A stretch of 15,399 nucleotides of DNA from Coriobacteriales bacterium (GCA_031286975.1 JAITTM010000116.1:1-15399), one strand, 5' to 3'. Positions 1 to 9,498 are shown, numbered from the stretch's first letter. Notes: generated from the sequence alone by a model not told the origin. Numbers and translations are program-made.

Positions 1-1346
1 AGGAGGGGCTGGGCTCACTGCTCCAGATGGCGAAGATATCCTGCGCGCTCGCGCGTTTTTCGCAGTCTGGCGCTCCCTACATCTCTGTGATGACCGACCC
101 CACAACTGGCGGTGTCATGGCCGCACTCTCGTCGCAAGGGGACATCATCCTTGTCGAGGATGGCCCGGCACAGATAGGGTTCACAGGGCGCCGCGTTATC
201 GAGGCGACCTTCCGCCCGCAATTCCCCCCCGATTTTCAGAGTCCCGCCTTCGCCTTGGCGCATGGCCTGGTTGATGCCCTTGTCGAGCGCGAAAGGCTGC
301 GCGAGGTTCTGCACCAATTGGTGCTGCTCCACCAACAGTCGGTAGCGGCAGCTGTGCCCGTCTTACGCGCAAGAACTGGCAGTGCCCCGCAAAATGATGC
401 TCCTCCTCTCACGCTGGTGCAGGATACCGCGTCGTCTGCATGGGGCAAGGTTAGTCTGGCACGAAAGATGGATCGCCCGCGAGCGCGCAGCTACGTATCG
501 GCTCTCGTGTCCGACTTCGTCGAGCTGCATGGCGACCGTGAGTTTGGTGACGACCCGGCCATCATCGCCGGTATCGGGCGCATCGGTGGTGTTCCTGTCT
601 CGGTGATTGCCCAAGAGAAGGGCTCGACAACCGCCGAGCGGATCGCGTCGAACTTTGGCTGCGTGCGTCCGGAGGGCTACCGCAAGGCGATACGTATCGC
701 CAAACAGGCAGAAAAGTTCAACCGCCCCGTGGTCTGCTTCGTCGATACACAGGGCGCCCATTGCGGCGTCGAGTCTGAGGAGCGCGGCCAAGGAAACGCG
801 ATAGGGGATTGCCTGATAGCCATGGCAGCCTTGCGCGTTCCGGTGATCAGTGTGATCCTCGGCGAAGGGGGCAGCGGTGGAGCCCTCGCCCTCGCCCTCG
901 CGAACTCCGTAGGCATGTTGGAGAACGCCGTATACTCCGTCTGTACACCGGAGGCCTTTGCTTCTATATTGTGGAGAGACCCGACGCGTGCATCTGAAGC
1001 CGCCGAGGTGATGCGTCTGACTGCCCGGGACGCCCTGGATCTGGGCGCAATAGACGAGGTGATCCCCGAGCCTCTCGCCGGTGCGCACTCAGACCCTTCT
1101 CAGGCAGCTCAGGCAGTCTCAGACTTTATCGTCCGCGAACTGGCGCAACTTTCACAGATGAGCGCAGACACGCTTGTCGAGCACAGGCAACAGCGCTTCC
1201 GCAACTTCCTGCGAACTGAAAGCCAGCCGGATGTCGAGTCGCTGCTGCTCTTTGCCCCCTTTAATGAGTCCGATGAGAAGATTCTCGACATCCACTGCCG
1301 TGATAACAGCAAGGGGGGACGCCTCAAGGTCATTGGCAAGCAGTAG
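1..1346 (+). CDS. Fused acetyl-CoA carboxylase carboxyltransferase (AccD-AccA-like), divergent paralogue, 5'-truncated
   Basis: The reading frame is already open at base 3 and runs to a TAG at 1344-1346, so the N-terminus lies off the contig. The ATG at 27 is internal: the codons before it continue the alignment with the second copy at 3647-5269 (EGxxSLxQMAK). The visible part has the end of an AccD-like half (DPTTGGV, GDIILVE, RVIEAT), a linker of about 40 residues, then an AccA-like half ([51 protein letters not shown]). In the family this protein moves the carboxyl group from biotin-carrier protein to acetyl-CoA. The AccA motif DTPGAYPG is altered to DTQGAHCG (744-767), and Acc[11 protein letters not shown] reads FTGRRVIEAT. 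About 45 residues (1209-1343) extend past the usual AccA end. No internal stop or frameshift is seen. It may carboxylate another acyl-CoA or be a diverging duplicate; I am sure of the family, not of the substrate. Confidence 0.85.
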   Translation, partial: EGLGSLLQMAKISCALARFSQSGAPYISVMTDPTTGGVMAALSSQGDIILVEDGPAQIGFTGRRVIEATFRPQFPPDFQSPAFALAHGLVDALVERERLREVLHQLVLLHQQSVAAAVPVLRARTGSAPQNDAPPLTLVQDTASSAWGKVSLARKMDRPRARSYVSALVSDFVELHGDREFGDDPAIIAGIGRIGGVPVSVIAQEKGSTTAERIASNFGCVRPEGYRKAIRIAKQAEKFNRPVVCFVDTQGAHCGVESEERGQGNAIGDCLIAMAALRVPVISVILGEGGSGGALALALANSVGMLENAVYSVCTPEAFASILWRDPTRASEAAEVMRLTARDALDLGAIDEVIPEPLAGAHSDPSQAAQAVSDFIVRELAQLSQMSADTLVEHRQQRFRNFLRTESQPDVESLLLFAPFNESDEKILDIHCRDNSKGGRLKVIGKQ

Positions 1347-1450
1347 GTCGTTTGCGTAGCGGCGCCCATACAGAGGGACAGCCGTACTGTTTGAGCCAGA
1401 GAGCATACAGAGCGAACAAAAAAAACGCGGGCCCAACAACAAGTGCAGGA

Positions 1451-1471
1451 ACCGCGCAAAACCGCGCAAAA
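1451..1471. repeat. Tandem 10-bp direct repeat
   Basis: ACCGCGCAAA occurs twice in a row, followed by one more A. It lies in the 224-nt gap between the truncated carboxyltransferase gene and acpP, about 15 nt upstream of a TTGACA hexamer. No function can be assigned from sequence alone. Confidence 0.7.
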
Positions 1472-1504
1472 GGGTCAGCAACTGCTTGACATCCAAGGGT
1501 CTCT

Positions 1505-1535
1505 GTGACAAGATACTTAAATAAATTTGTATAAT
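1505..1535 (+). promoter_or_regulatory. Probable promoter of the acpP-acc-fab operon
   Basis: A perfect TATAAT sits at 1530-1535, with a −35-like GTGACA at 1505-1510 (19-nt spacing). Transcription would start near 1542, leaving a leader of about 29 nt before the acpP ATG. A second possible pair is TTGACA (1486-1491) with GATACT (1512-1517), but its 20-nt spacing is long. The stretch is strikingly AT-rich against its surroundings, as expected for a promoter. Confidence 0.55.
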
Positions 1536-1551
1536 AACTTTAAGTATATTG
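1509..1551. promoter_or_regulatory. Long inverted repeat over the acpP promoter, candidate operator
   Basis: The left arm CAAGATACTTAAA (1509-1521) and right arm TTTAAGTATATTG (1539-1551) are reverse complements at 12 of 13 positions; the inner 9 nt match perfectly. The 17-nt spacer contains the TATAAT box, so a protein on either arm would block RNA polymerase or sit over the start site. The right arm overlaps a smaller palindrome, ACTT-T-AAGT (1537-1545). The likely ligand is the MarR-type regulator encoded at 10046-10495 at the end of this gene cluster. That link is inference. Confidence 0.5.
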
Positions 1552-1570
1552 ACAGAGAAAGAAGTTCATT

Positions 1571-1807
1571 ATGGCAGAATCAACGTTTGAGGTTGTCGCA
1601 CGTGTTCTAAAAGATGGTTTGAGCGTCGGGGCGGATGCAGTTACGCCAGAGGCGAACATCAAGGACGATCTGGGTGCCGACTCGCTTGACGCCGTAGAGA
1701 TCATCATGTCGCTTGAGGAGGAGTTCGATCTCACCATCGAGCCCGCCGCGGCTGAGTCGCTCACAACGGTTCAGAGCATCGTCGACCTGATTGACTCACT
1801 CAAGTAA
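1571..1807 (+). CDS. acpP: Acyl carrier protein
   Basis: This 78-residue acidic protein carries the growing acyl chain as a thioester on 4'-phosphopantetheine in the cytosol. The attachment motif LGADSLDAVEI is present, with Ser38 as the modified residue, followed by the usual acidic helix (SLEEEFDL). Length and composition fit bacterial AcpP exactly. The ATG at 1571 follows a purine-rich GAGAAAGAAG stretch that can act as a weak ribosome-binding site. It is the first gene after the promoter and repeat at 1505-1551, and its TAA stop shares one base with the accB ATG (TAATG). Leading the operon, instead of sitting between fabG and fabF as in many bacteria, may favour high expression; that is inference. 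No holo-ACP synthase gene is visible in the window. Confidence 0.97.
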   Translation: MAESTFEVVARVLKDGLSVGADAVTPEANIKDDLGADSLDAVEIIMSLEEEFDLTIEPAAAESLTTVQSIVDLIDSLK

Positions 1808-2261
1808 TGACCGACATCGAACAGCTGGTAGACCTGTTTGATAAGCACGAGCTCACGCGGCTCGAGCTGGAACAGGACGGAACGCGGGTCGTGCTCGAAC
1901 GTCAGCCGGCTCCTGCTGCGGTTCCTGTTGCAGTGTCTGCCCCTGCTACCCCCACCCTTATCGCGCCTGCCGCTCCCGCTGCCTCCACTTCAGCCGCAGC
2001 TCCCGCGCCCAGTGCGCCCACTCCGCAGGAGGGCACACCCGTTGTCGCTCCGCTGGTAGGCGTGGTCTATCGCTCGTCGAGTCCCGAGCAGGCACCCTTT
2101 GTGGTCGAAGGGCAGGCGGTACAGCAAGGCGACACGCTCTGTCTCATCGAGGCCATGAAGATGTTCAACGAGATCACGGCACCCGTCAGTGGCACCGTGC
2201 GCGCTATCCTCTTTGAGGACGGCTCCCTGGCAGAATACGGCGCGCCCCTCTTCCTTATTGG

Positions 2262-2265
<4 letters not shown>
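1807..2265 (+). CDS. accB: Biotin carboxyl carrier protein of acetyl-CoA carboxylase
   Basis: The 152-residue protein carries biotin and shuttles the carboxyl group between biotin carboxylase (AccC) and the carboxyltransferase (AccDA). Residues 1-33 form the conserved N-terminal region (LVDLFDKHELTRLELEQDG). Residues about 34-78 are a Pro/Ala-rich flexible linker, normal for AccB. Residues about 79-152 are the biotinyl domain with the EAMKM motif; Lys118 is the biotin attachment site. Length is close to the E. coli protein (156). The start overlaps the acpP stop by one base (TAATG) and the end overlaps a GTG start of accC by four bases, so translation of the three is likely coupled. No biotin ligase gene lies in the window. 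Confidence 0.96.
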
Positions 2266-3646
<1,381 letters not shown>

Positions 3647-3647
<1 letters not shown>

Positions 3648-5269
3648 TGGCAGGCATATTCGACCTCTTTTTGGAGCGCAAAGCCAAGCTCGAAGCCCTG
3701 GCAACCAAACGCAAAGCCCAGCGCGCGGCAACCAAGAAACTCGTTATCAAAAGCCATATCGACGAGGTGCTGGATCCCCGATCAGCCCAGCCGCTCTTCA
3801 CCGACATCAGGCCCGCCAACCCCTTGGATTTTCCTGGATATGCAGAGAAGATCGCGCTTAGTGCCAAGCGGACGGGCTACCCTGATGCCGGTATCTGCCG
3901 CGCGGGAACCATCGAGGGGCGCGCGGTCATCTGCGCCGAACTGCTCCCCGAGTTCATGATGGGCAGCATGGGTGTTGCCGTGGGAGAAACCATAACCCGT
4001 GCTGCGGAGTACGCGCTTGAGCAGGGTATGCCACTCATCATCTTCAGTGCCAGCGGTGGCGCACGCATGCAGGAGGGCATGTTCTCCCTCATGCAGATGG
4101 CCAAGACCGCGGCGGCCATCCAGCGGCTTTCGCAGGCTGGAGGGCTTTTCATCAGCGTGCTCACCCACCCCACCACAGGCGGGGTCACCGCAAGCTTTGC
4201 CTCGCTGGGCGACATCATCTTGGCAGAGCCCGGGGCGCTCATCGGCTTTGCTGGCCCGCGTGTCATCGAGCAGACCATCGGCTCCAAGCTGCCCGAGGGT
4301 TTTCAGAGCGCGGAGTTCCAACTGGCTCACGGCTTTGTGGACGCCGTGGTGCCCCGCGCCGCGCTGCGCCAGACGCTTGCCCGCATCCTGCGCCTGCACC
4401 CAGGCGTGTCAGCGAAGCGCGCAGCCCAGGCACCCAGCCAGGAGGATGCAGCCCCGATGCCCTCCCCGGCACAGGCTCTCCCCGCCATAACCCCCCAGCA
4501 ACAGGTCGAGCTGGCGCGCGCCGTTGGGCGACCCCACGTGCGCGACTTCATCGACGGTCTTCTCACCGACTTTGTCGAGCTGCATGGTGACCGCCTCTAT
4601 AGCGACGACAACGCGCTTCTCTGCGGTCTCGCGTGCTTTGAGGGGCGCCCCGTTACGGTGGCCGGGCACATCAAGGGCGCTGATCTTACGAGCAACATCG
4701 CCAGCAATTTTGGCATGCCGCACCCTGAGGGCTACCGCAAGTTCATCCGCGTGGCGCAGCAGGCGCAGAAGTTTGGGCGCCCCCTCATAACCTTTATCGA
4801 CACGCCGGGTGCCTACCCGGGTGCGCAGGCGGAGGAGCGCGGCCAAGGCTCCGCAATCGCGCAGTGCCTCTTTGAGCTCAGCAGGCTCGAGGTGCCCATC
4901 GTCGCCTTCATCACGGGCGAGGGCGGCAGCGGCGGTGCGCTGGCACTGGGTGTGGCCGACCGTCTCATCATGCTTGAGCACGCGGTGTACTCGGTTTTGT
5001 CCCCCGAGGGTTTTGCCTCCATCCTCTGGAAGGACGCAAAGCGCGCGCCCGAGGCTTGCGAGGTCATGAAGCTCACGGCGCAGGATCTGCTCGCGTTTGG
5101 CATGGTTGACGTGGTGGCGCCCGAGCCTGCGGGCAGCGCCGCCGCCAACCCGCAGGCGACCTTTGAGACACTGCGGCCCCTGCTGCGTCGCGCCTTGGAC
5201 GAGCTGGGCTGCTTGGATACGCCCACACTCCTGCAGCAACGTTATGATAGATACAGAAAGTTCGGGTGA
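3647..5269 (+). CDS. accDA: Fused acetyl-CoA carboxylase carboxyltransferase (AccD-AccA single chain)
   Basis: The 540-residue protein joins both carboxyltransferase subunits. Residues about 1-255 are AccD-like, with [12 protein letters not shown] (133-144), LTHPTTGGV (172-180) and [10 protein letters not shown] (201-210). A Pro/Ala/Gln-rich linker follows (about 256-285). Residues about 286-540 are AccA-like, with [33 protein letters not shown] (383-392), [20 protein letters not shown] (424-433) and the terminal RYDRYRKFG. It transfers carboxyl from biotin-AccB to acetyl-CoA to make malonyl-CoA. The four-cysteine zinc finger of ordinary AccD is absent: no CxxC pair occurs in the first 80 residues. 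ATG 3647 (TGATG with the accC stop, preceded by AAGGGG) is preferred; GTG 3644 is one codon longer. A paralogue lies at 1-1346. Confidence 0.93.
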
Positions 5270-5270
5270 C

Positions 5271-5276
5271 GGAGAA
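5271..5276 (+). promoter_or_regulatory. Ribosome-binding site that sets the fabH start
   Basis: GGAGAA lies 4 nt before the ATG at 5281 (6 nt from the GGAG core). This favours 5281 over the GTG at 5266 that overlaps the accDA stop. Confidence 0.7.
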
Positions 5277-5280
5277 GGCC

Positions 5281-6183
5281 ATGCAAATTCTGGGAACCGG
5301 CCGCGCCGTACCACAAAACATACTGACCAACGACATGCTTGCAAAGATGGTGGACACCAGTGACGAGTGGATCGTTACGCGCACGGGCATTCACAGCCGT
5401 CATATCGCTACAACGGAGAGCATAGAATCCCTGGCAGTGGTGGCGGCTCAAAACGCACTTGCGGCGGCGCAGCTCACCCCGCATGACATCGACATCGTGA
5501 TCTGCGCAACGGTGACCAACGAGCAGGCGACTCCCTCGCTTGCCTGTTTGTTGCAGCGCGACCTCGGCTTGCGCGAGGACATCCTGGCCTTCGACCTCAG
5601 CGCCGCCTGTAGCGGCTTTGTCTTCTCGCTTATCACGGCGCAAGGCCTGCTGCAGCCGGGGCAACGAGCCCTGGTGTTGGGGGCTGAGCTGCTCTCAAAG
5701 GTGACCGATTTTACCGAGCGTTCAACCTGCGTGCTATTTGGCGACGGCGCCGGCGCCGTATTGGTGGCGCCTTCAAGCAAACCGTTTTACTGGACAACGG
5801 GGGTGCGGGGTGACGCGGAGACGCTCACCGTTGCGCCGCTCATCCACATGAACGGACCGGCGGTGTTCAAGTTCGCCGTCGAGGTGCTGGCCGCAAGTAT
5901 GCACAACGTTATCACGCAGGCAGGTGTGGAGGTCGACCAAATTGACCATTTTGTGTGCCATCAGGCCAACGAGCGCATCCTCGCCAGCGCTGCCAAGCGC
6001 CTGGGTGTGCCGCTCGAAAAGTTTGTCATGAACCTGGCGACACATGGCAACACCAGCGCGGCCAGCATACCGCTCGTCCTTGACGAGGCGGTGCGCGACG
6101 GCATCATTTTGCCGGGCCAACGCATTGTCATTGCCGGCTTTGGCGGCGGTTTGACCTACGGAGCCATTTATTTGGAGCAGTAA
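5281..6183 (+). CDS. fabH: Beta-ketoacyl-ACP synthase III
   Basis: FabH condenses acetyl-CoA (or a branched starter) with malonyl-ACP to begin each fatty acid chain. The 300-residue protein starts ILGTGRAVPQ, as FabH proteins do, and has MVDTSDEWIVTRTGI. The catalytic triad is visible: Cys110 in SAACSGF, His227 in CHQANERI and Asn257 in HGNTSAAS. The C-terminal FGGGLTYGA is also conserved. A strong ribosome-binding site precedes the ATG at 5281; the GTG at 5266 would add five residues. It is slightly shorter than E. coli FabH (317). It follows accDA directly, so carbon flows from malonyl-CoA production straight to chain initiation. The gap to fabK is 12 nt. Starter preference (straight or branched) cannot be read from the sequence. 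Confidence 0.96.
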   Translation: MQILGTGRAVPQNILTNDMLAKMVDTSDEWIVTRTGIHSRHIATTESIESLAVVAAQNALAAAQLTPHDIDIVICATVTNEQATPSLACLLQRDLGLREDILAFDLSAACSGFVFSLITAQGLLQPGQRALVLGAELLSKVTDFTERSTCVLFGDGAGAVLVAPSSKPFYWTTGVRGDAETLTVAPLIHMNGPAVFKFAVEVLAASMHNVITQAGVEVDQIDHFVCHQANERILASAAKRLGVPLEKFVMNLATHGNTSAASIPLVLDEAVRDGIILPGQRIVIAGFGGGLTYGAIYLEQ

Positions 6184-6188
6184 AGGAG
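6183..6188 (+). promoter_or_regulatory. Ribosome-binding site that sets the fabK start
   Basis: AAGGAG lies 7 nt before the ATG at 6196, overlapping the last base of the fabH stop. No comparable site precedes the internal ATG at 6361, where the conserved domain begins. This supports translation of the long N-terminal extension. Confidence 0.75.
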
Positions 6189-6195
6189 CGTAATC

Positions 6196-7296
6196 ATGCC
6201 ACAACAATCCAAGGATACCTCTCAAGACCCACTGCACACCAGCTTGCAACCAGCTTGCCCCAGCCCTGCGTTGGCGCAAGACAAAGGCAGCGCAACGGGT
6301 GTTGCTCCACACAACCTTGACCAGGAGCAAACTGATGCGCAGCCTGGCGCACAAGCAGTTATGAGGGCCACCCTGAGCGATCTTCTTGGCATCGAGCTTC
6401 CTCTCATTCAGGGGGGTATGGCCAACATCGCAACGGGGCGCTTTGCCGCCGCAGTGTCTGAGGCGGGCGGCCTGGGGCTTATCGCTACGGGCGGCTTTAA
6501 CGCCCAGCAACTCAGGGAGCATATCGCCGAGGCGCGCTCGCTCACCAACAAACCCTTTGGCATCAACCTGCTGCTCATACACCGCGAGGTGGAGGAGCTT
6601 GCCGCCATAATCGTTGAACAACGGATACCCGTGGTCACCACCGGTGCCGGCAATCCGGCCACCTATGTGCCCGCTTGGCGGGACGCTGGCAGCAAGGTCA
6701 TCCCCGTTATTCCCAGTGTGGCGCTGGCTTTGCGCATGGAGCGCGCGGGTGCCTTTGCCGTCATCGCCGAGGGCACCGAGAGCGGCGGCCACGTAGGCGA
6801 GCTCACTACGATGGCGCTTGTGCCGCAGGTGGTGCAGGCCGTGGGCATCCCCGTCATCGCCGCGGGTGGCATCGCCTCGGGCGCGCAGCTCTGTGCGGCT
6901 TTTGCGCTTGGAGCGGTGGGGGCGCAGGTGGGCACCGTCCTTCTTGCCAGCGAAGAGTGCCCCATCCATGCCAACTACAAGCAGGCGCTGCTGGATGCAA
7001 AGGATACAGGCACAACGGTTATCGGACGCCAGGGCGGCACGCCGGTGCGGACGCTCAAGAACCGCATGGCGCGCGATTATCTCAAGCAGGAGAAGGAGGG
7101 CGCAACGCGCGAGGAGCTGGAGATGTTCACGCTGGGTGCCCTGCGCAAGGCCGTGCGCGACGGCGACACTGACGCCGGCTCGCTCATGGCGGGGCAGGTC
7201 GCCGGGCAGCTGCGGCAGATACGTCCCGTGGCAGAGATTCTTGATACCTTGATGGAGGAGTACCACTGCGTGCGCAAGGAGTTGAGTGCCCTATGA
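6196..7296 (+). CDS. fabK: Enoyl-ACP reductase II, FMN-dependent, with N-terminal extension
   Basis: FabK performs the last, irreversible reduction of each elongation cycle (trans-2-enoyl-ACP to acyl-ACP) using FMN and NAD(P)H. It is structurally unrelated to FabI. The conserved TIM-barrel domain begins at Met56 (TLSDLLGIELPLIQGGMA) and shows GGLGLIATGG, VVTTGAGNP, IPVIPSVALA, the active-site His199 in ESGGHVGELTTM, AAGGIASG and the C-terminal SLMAGQVAG. The domain matches the usual length of about 310-320 residues. The 55 residues before it are Gln/Pro/Ala-rich and low in complexity; the good ribosome-binding site at 6183-6188 argues they are translated. The last four bases overlap fabG (ATGA). 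No fabI-like gene is in the window, so this may be the sole enoyl reductase. FabK enzymes are generally insensitive to triclosan. Confidence 0.93.
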   Translation: MPQQSKDTSQDPLHTSLQPACPSPALAQDKGSATGVAPHNLDQEQTDAQPGAQAVMRATLSDLLGIELPLIQGGMANIATGRFAAAVSEAGGLGLIATGGFNAQQLREHIAEARSLTNKPFGINLLLIHREVEELAAIIVEQRIPVVTTGAGNPATYVPAWRDAGSKVIPVIPSVALALRMERAGAFAVIAEGTESGGHVGELTTMALVPQVVQAVGIPVIAAGGIASGAQLCAAFALGAVGAQVGTVLLASEECPIHANYKQALLDAKDTGTTVIGRQGGTPVRTLKNRMARDYLKQEKEGATREELEMFTLGALRKAVRDGDTDAGSLMAGQVAGQLRQIRPVAEILDTLMEEYHCVRKELSAL

Positions 7297-8138
7297 AAAC
7301 AGCTCTAGTAACCGGCGGAAGCCAAGGCATCGGTCGCGCCATCTGCGTGGCTCTTGCCACAGCCGGCCACAACGTCATCATCAACTACGCCGGCAACGCC
7401 GCTGCCGCAGAAGAGACCCGCGCGCTTTGCGAGGCCGCCGCGGCAGGCCGCCCGGCAGGCCCGGCAGGCCCGGCAAGTCCGGCAGGCCCGGCAGGCCAAG
7501 AGTCCGCCCCTGCGCAGGCTGCTTCCGCGCAGTCCGCCCCCGCCAGCGAGCCCGCCCCCGCTTTCATCACCCTCAAGGCCGATGTCTCAGATGCCGCCCA
7601 GTGCGAGGCCCTCTTCGCCCAGGCGCAGGACAGTTTGGGGCTTCCCAGCATCTTGGTCAACAACGCGGGCATCACCCGCGACAACCTGATGCTGCGCATG
7701 ACGCCCGAGGACTTTGATGCCGTACTGGCCGTCAACCTGCGCGCCGCCTTTCTCTGCACCAAGCTGGCGAGTCGTGCCATGCTCAAGGCGCGCGGCGGAC
7801 GCATCGTCAATATCGCCAGCGTGGTGGGCATCACGGGCAACGCCGGACAGGCCAACTACGCCGCCAGCAAGGCAGGGCTCATCGGCCTCACCAAGTCAAA
7901 CGCCAAGGAGTTCGCTGGGCGTGGGGTGACAGTCAATGCCGTTGCGCCCGGTTTTATCCGCACCAAGATGACCGATGTCCTTGACGAGAAAACCCGGCAA
8001 TCCCTGCTCGATTCCATCCCGCTCAAGCGTTTTGGCGAGCCCGAGGACGTGGCGAGGGTCGTCGCGTTTTTGTGCAGCGACGCTGCGGCCTATGTAACCG
8101 GGCAGGTTGTAGCCGTTGATGGAGGGATGATACTATGA
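7293..8138 (+). CDS. fabG: 3-oxoacyl-ACP reductase with Pro/Ala/Gly-rich insert
   Basis: FabG reduces beta-ketoacyl-ACP to the hydroxyacyl form with NADPH. This short-chain dehydrogenase has the nucleotide loop TGGSQGIG (7-14), NNAGITRDN (123-131), catalytic Asn149, Ser176, Tyr189 and Lys193 (YAASK), and the C-terminal DGGMIL. At 281 residues it is about 35 longer than typical FabG. The excess is residues about 50-90, a low-complexity insert with five tandem PAG/PAS triplets. It falls between the second helix and the beta-strand leading to ADVSD, a surface loop, so the fold and active site should be intact. The start overlaps fabK and the end overlaps fabF, both as ATGA. FabG normally acts as a tetramer; whether the insert affects assembly is unknown. 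Confidence 0.94.
   Translation: MKTALVTGGSQGIGRAICVALATAGHNVIINYAGNAAAAEETRALCEAAAAGRPAGPAGPASPAGPAGQESAPAQAASAQSAPASEPAPAFITLKADVSDAAQCEALFAQAQDSLGLPSILVNNAGITRDNLMLRMTPEDFDAVLAVNLRAAFLCTKLASRAMLKARGGRIVNIASVVGITGNAGQANYAASKAGLIGLTKSNAKEFAGRGVTVNAVAPGFIRTKMTDVLDEKTRQSLLDSIPLKRFGEPEDVARVVAFLCSDAAAYVTGQVVAVDGGMIL
7451..7495. repeat. Five-unit 9-bp tandem repeat inside fabG
   Basis: Five units of consensus CCCGGCAGG follow one another; the third and fourth differ by one base each. Each unit encodes Pro-Ala-Gly (the third Pro-Ala-Ser). Because the unit is a multiple of three, slippage would change the number of tripeptides without breaking the frame. Confidence 0.85.
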
Positions 8139-9433
8139 CCCCAAAACCCGCGACTGAAAAACCCGCCACAAGCGCCCCCGCCTCCCGAGCGCCCCTCGCC
8201 CCTCGCCGTGTGGTCATCACGGGTGTGGGTGCGGTGACGCCCATCGGCCACACCGCGTCGGCGTTTTGGACGGCCGTCCAAAAAGGCAGCTGCGGCATCG
8301 CTCCCATTGCCGCCTATGACACCGGCGAGCAGGCGGCGAAGCTTGCGGCCGAGGTGCACCTCGACACCACAACACTGGTTCCGCCACAAGAGGCCCGCCG
8401 CATGGATCGCTTCACCGTGCTGGCGCTTATCGCCGCCAAGGAGGCGCTCAGCGACAGCGGCATCACGGCAGAGAACACCAACCTTGAGCGTGCCGACGTG
8501 CTGGTGGGCAGCGGCATCGGCGGGCTTTCGACCACCATGCGCGAGCACAGCCGCGGTCTTGCGAGGGGCTTCGACCGCATCTCGCCATTCTACATCCCGC
8601 TCACCATTCCCAATATGGCAGCGGGACGCATCGCCATCGAGACCGGCTTCAAGGGCGACTGTTCCTGCACGGTAACCGCCTGCGCCAGCAGCAGCCATGC
8701 CGTGGGTGAGGCCCTGCGCCACGTCCGTCACGGCTATGCCGATGTTGTGCTCACGGGCGGCGCCGAGGCCTGCGTCGTGCCTCTGGCCATGGGCGGCTTC
8801 ACGTCTATGCAAGCCCTCCACACCGGCACCGACCCCGCGCGCGCTTCCATCCCCTTTGACCTCGAACGCAGCGGTTTTGTCTTGGGAGAAGGAGCGGCTC
8901 TGCTCGTGCTCGAGGAGCTCACCCATGCGCTTGAGCGCGGTGCCACCATCTATGCGGAGGTCAGCGGCTTTGGCGCGACCTGCGACGCCTACCACATCAC
9001 CGCTCCCGACCCCACGGGTGACGGGGGAGCCCGTGCCATGGCCGCGGCTCTGCACGACGCGGGGCTCAGCCCCGATGCCATCGACTACATCAACGCACAC
9101 GGCACCTCGACACCGCTCAACGACGCGGGGGAGACCCGCGCCATCAAGACGGTGTTTGGAAGAGACACCACGGTTCCCGTGAGCTCGACCAAGTCGATGA
9201 CGGGACACCTTCTGGGTGCGGCGGGCGCGACAGAGGCCCTCATCTGTGCGCTGGCTGTGCGTGACGGGTTTATCCCCGCCACCATCAACTACCGGGTGCC
9301 CGATCCCGTCTGCGACCTCGACGTGGTGCCCAACGAGGGTCGTCGTGTCGCCCTGCGCCACGCACTCACCAGCTCGCTGGGTTTTGGCGGACACAACGCC
9401 ACCCTCATACTCTCGCGCTATGATGGTTGTTGA
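8135..9433 (+). CDS. fabF: Beta-ketoacyl-ACP synthase II
   Basis: FabF condenses acyl-ACP with malonyl-ACP to elongate chains. The 432-residue thiolase-fold protein has the Cys-His-His active site: Cys183 (TACASSSHA), His322 (AHGTSTPLND) and His358 (KSMTGHLLGAAG). SGFVLGEGAA, FGFGGHN-like SLGFGGHNA and RRVVITGVGAVTPIG are also present. The first 23 or so residues are a Pro/Ala/Thr-rich leader not usual for FabF (E. coli 413 residues). The ATG at 8135 overlaps the fabG stop (ATGA) and follows GGAGGG (8121-8126) by 8 nt, so the leader is probably real. With one FabF and no FabB-like gene here, the cluster shows no obvious anaerobic unsaturation branch, although FabF/FabZ can serve that role in some bacteria. 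Confidence 0.96.
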   Translation: MTPKPATEKPATSAPASRAPLAPRRVVITGVGAVTPIGHTASAFWTAVQKGSCGIAPIAAYDTGEQAAKLAAEVHLDTTTLVPPQEARRMDRFTVLALIAAKEALSDSGITAENTNLERADVLVGSGIGGLSTTMREHSRGLARGFDRISPFYIPLTIPNMAAGRIAIETGFKGDCSCTVTACASSSHAVGEALRHVRHGYADVVLTGGAEACVVPLAMGGFTSMQALHTGTDPARASIPFDLERSGFVLGEGAALLVLEELTHALERGATIYAEVSGFGATCDAYHITAPDPTGDGGARAMAAALHDAGLSPDAIDYINAHGTSTPLNDAGETRAIKTVFGRDTTVPVSSTKSMTGHLLGAAGATEALICALAVRDGFIPATINYRVPDPVCDLDVVPNEGRRVALRHALTSSLGFGGHNATLILSRYDGC

Positions 9434-9492
9434 TTGCAGGATCCAACAGCCCAGTGCCCTGGCAACCCCTGCAACTAACAACCTCCAACCCT

Positions 9493-9498
9493 AAGGAG
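9493..9498 (+). promoter_or_regulatory. Ribosome-binding site that sets the fabZ start
   Basis: AAGGAG lies 6 nt before the GTG at 9505. It rules against an upstream TTG at 9427, which overlaps fabF, and gives a protein of normal FabZ length. Confidence 0.75.

Noticed and set aside
1418..1456. Minus-strand terminator-like hairpin: CGCGG/CCGCG stem followed by eight T on the minus strand.
   Set aside because: The stem is 5 bp with a 21-nt loop, and no minus-strand gene in the window would use it.
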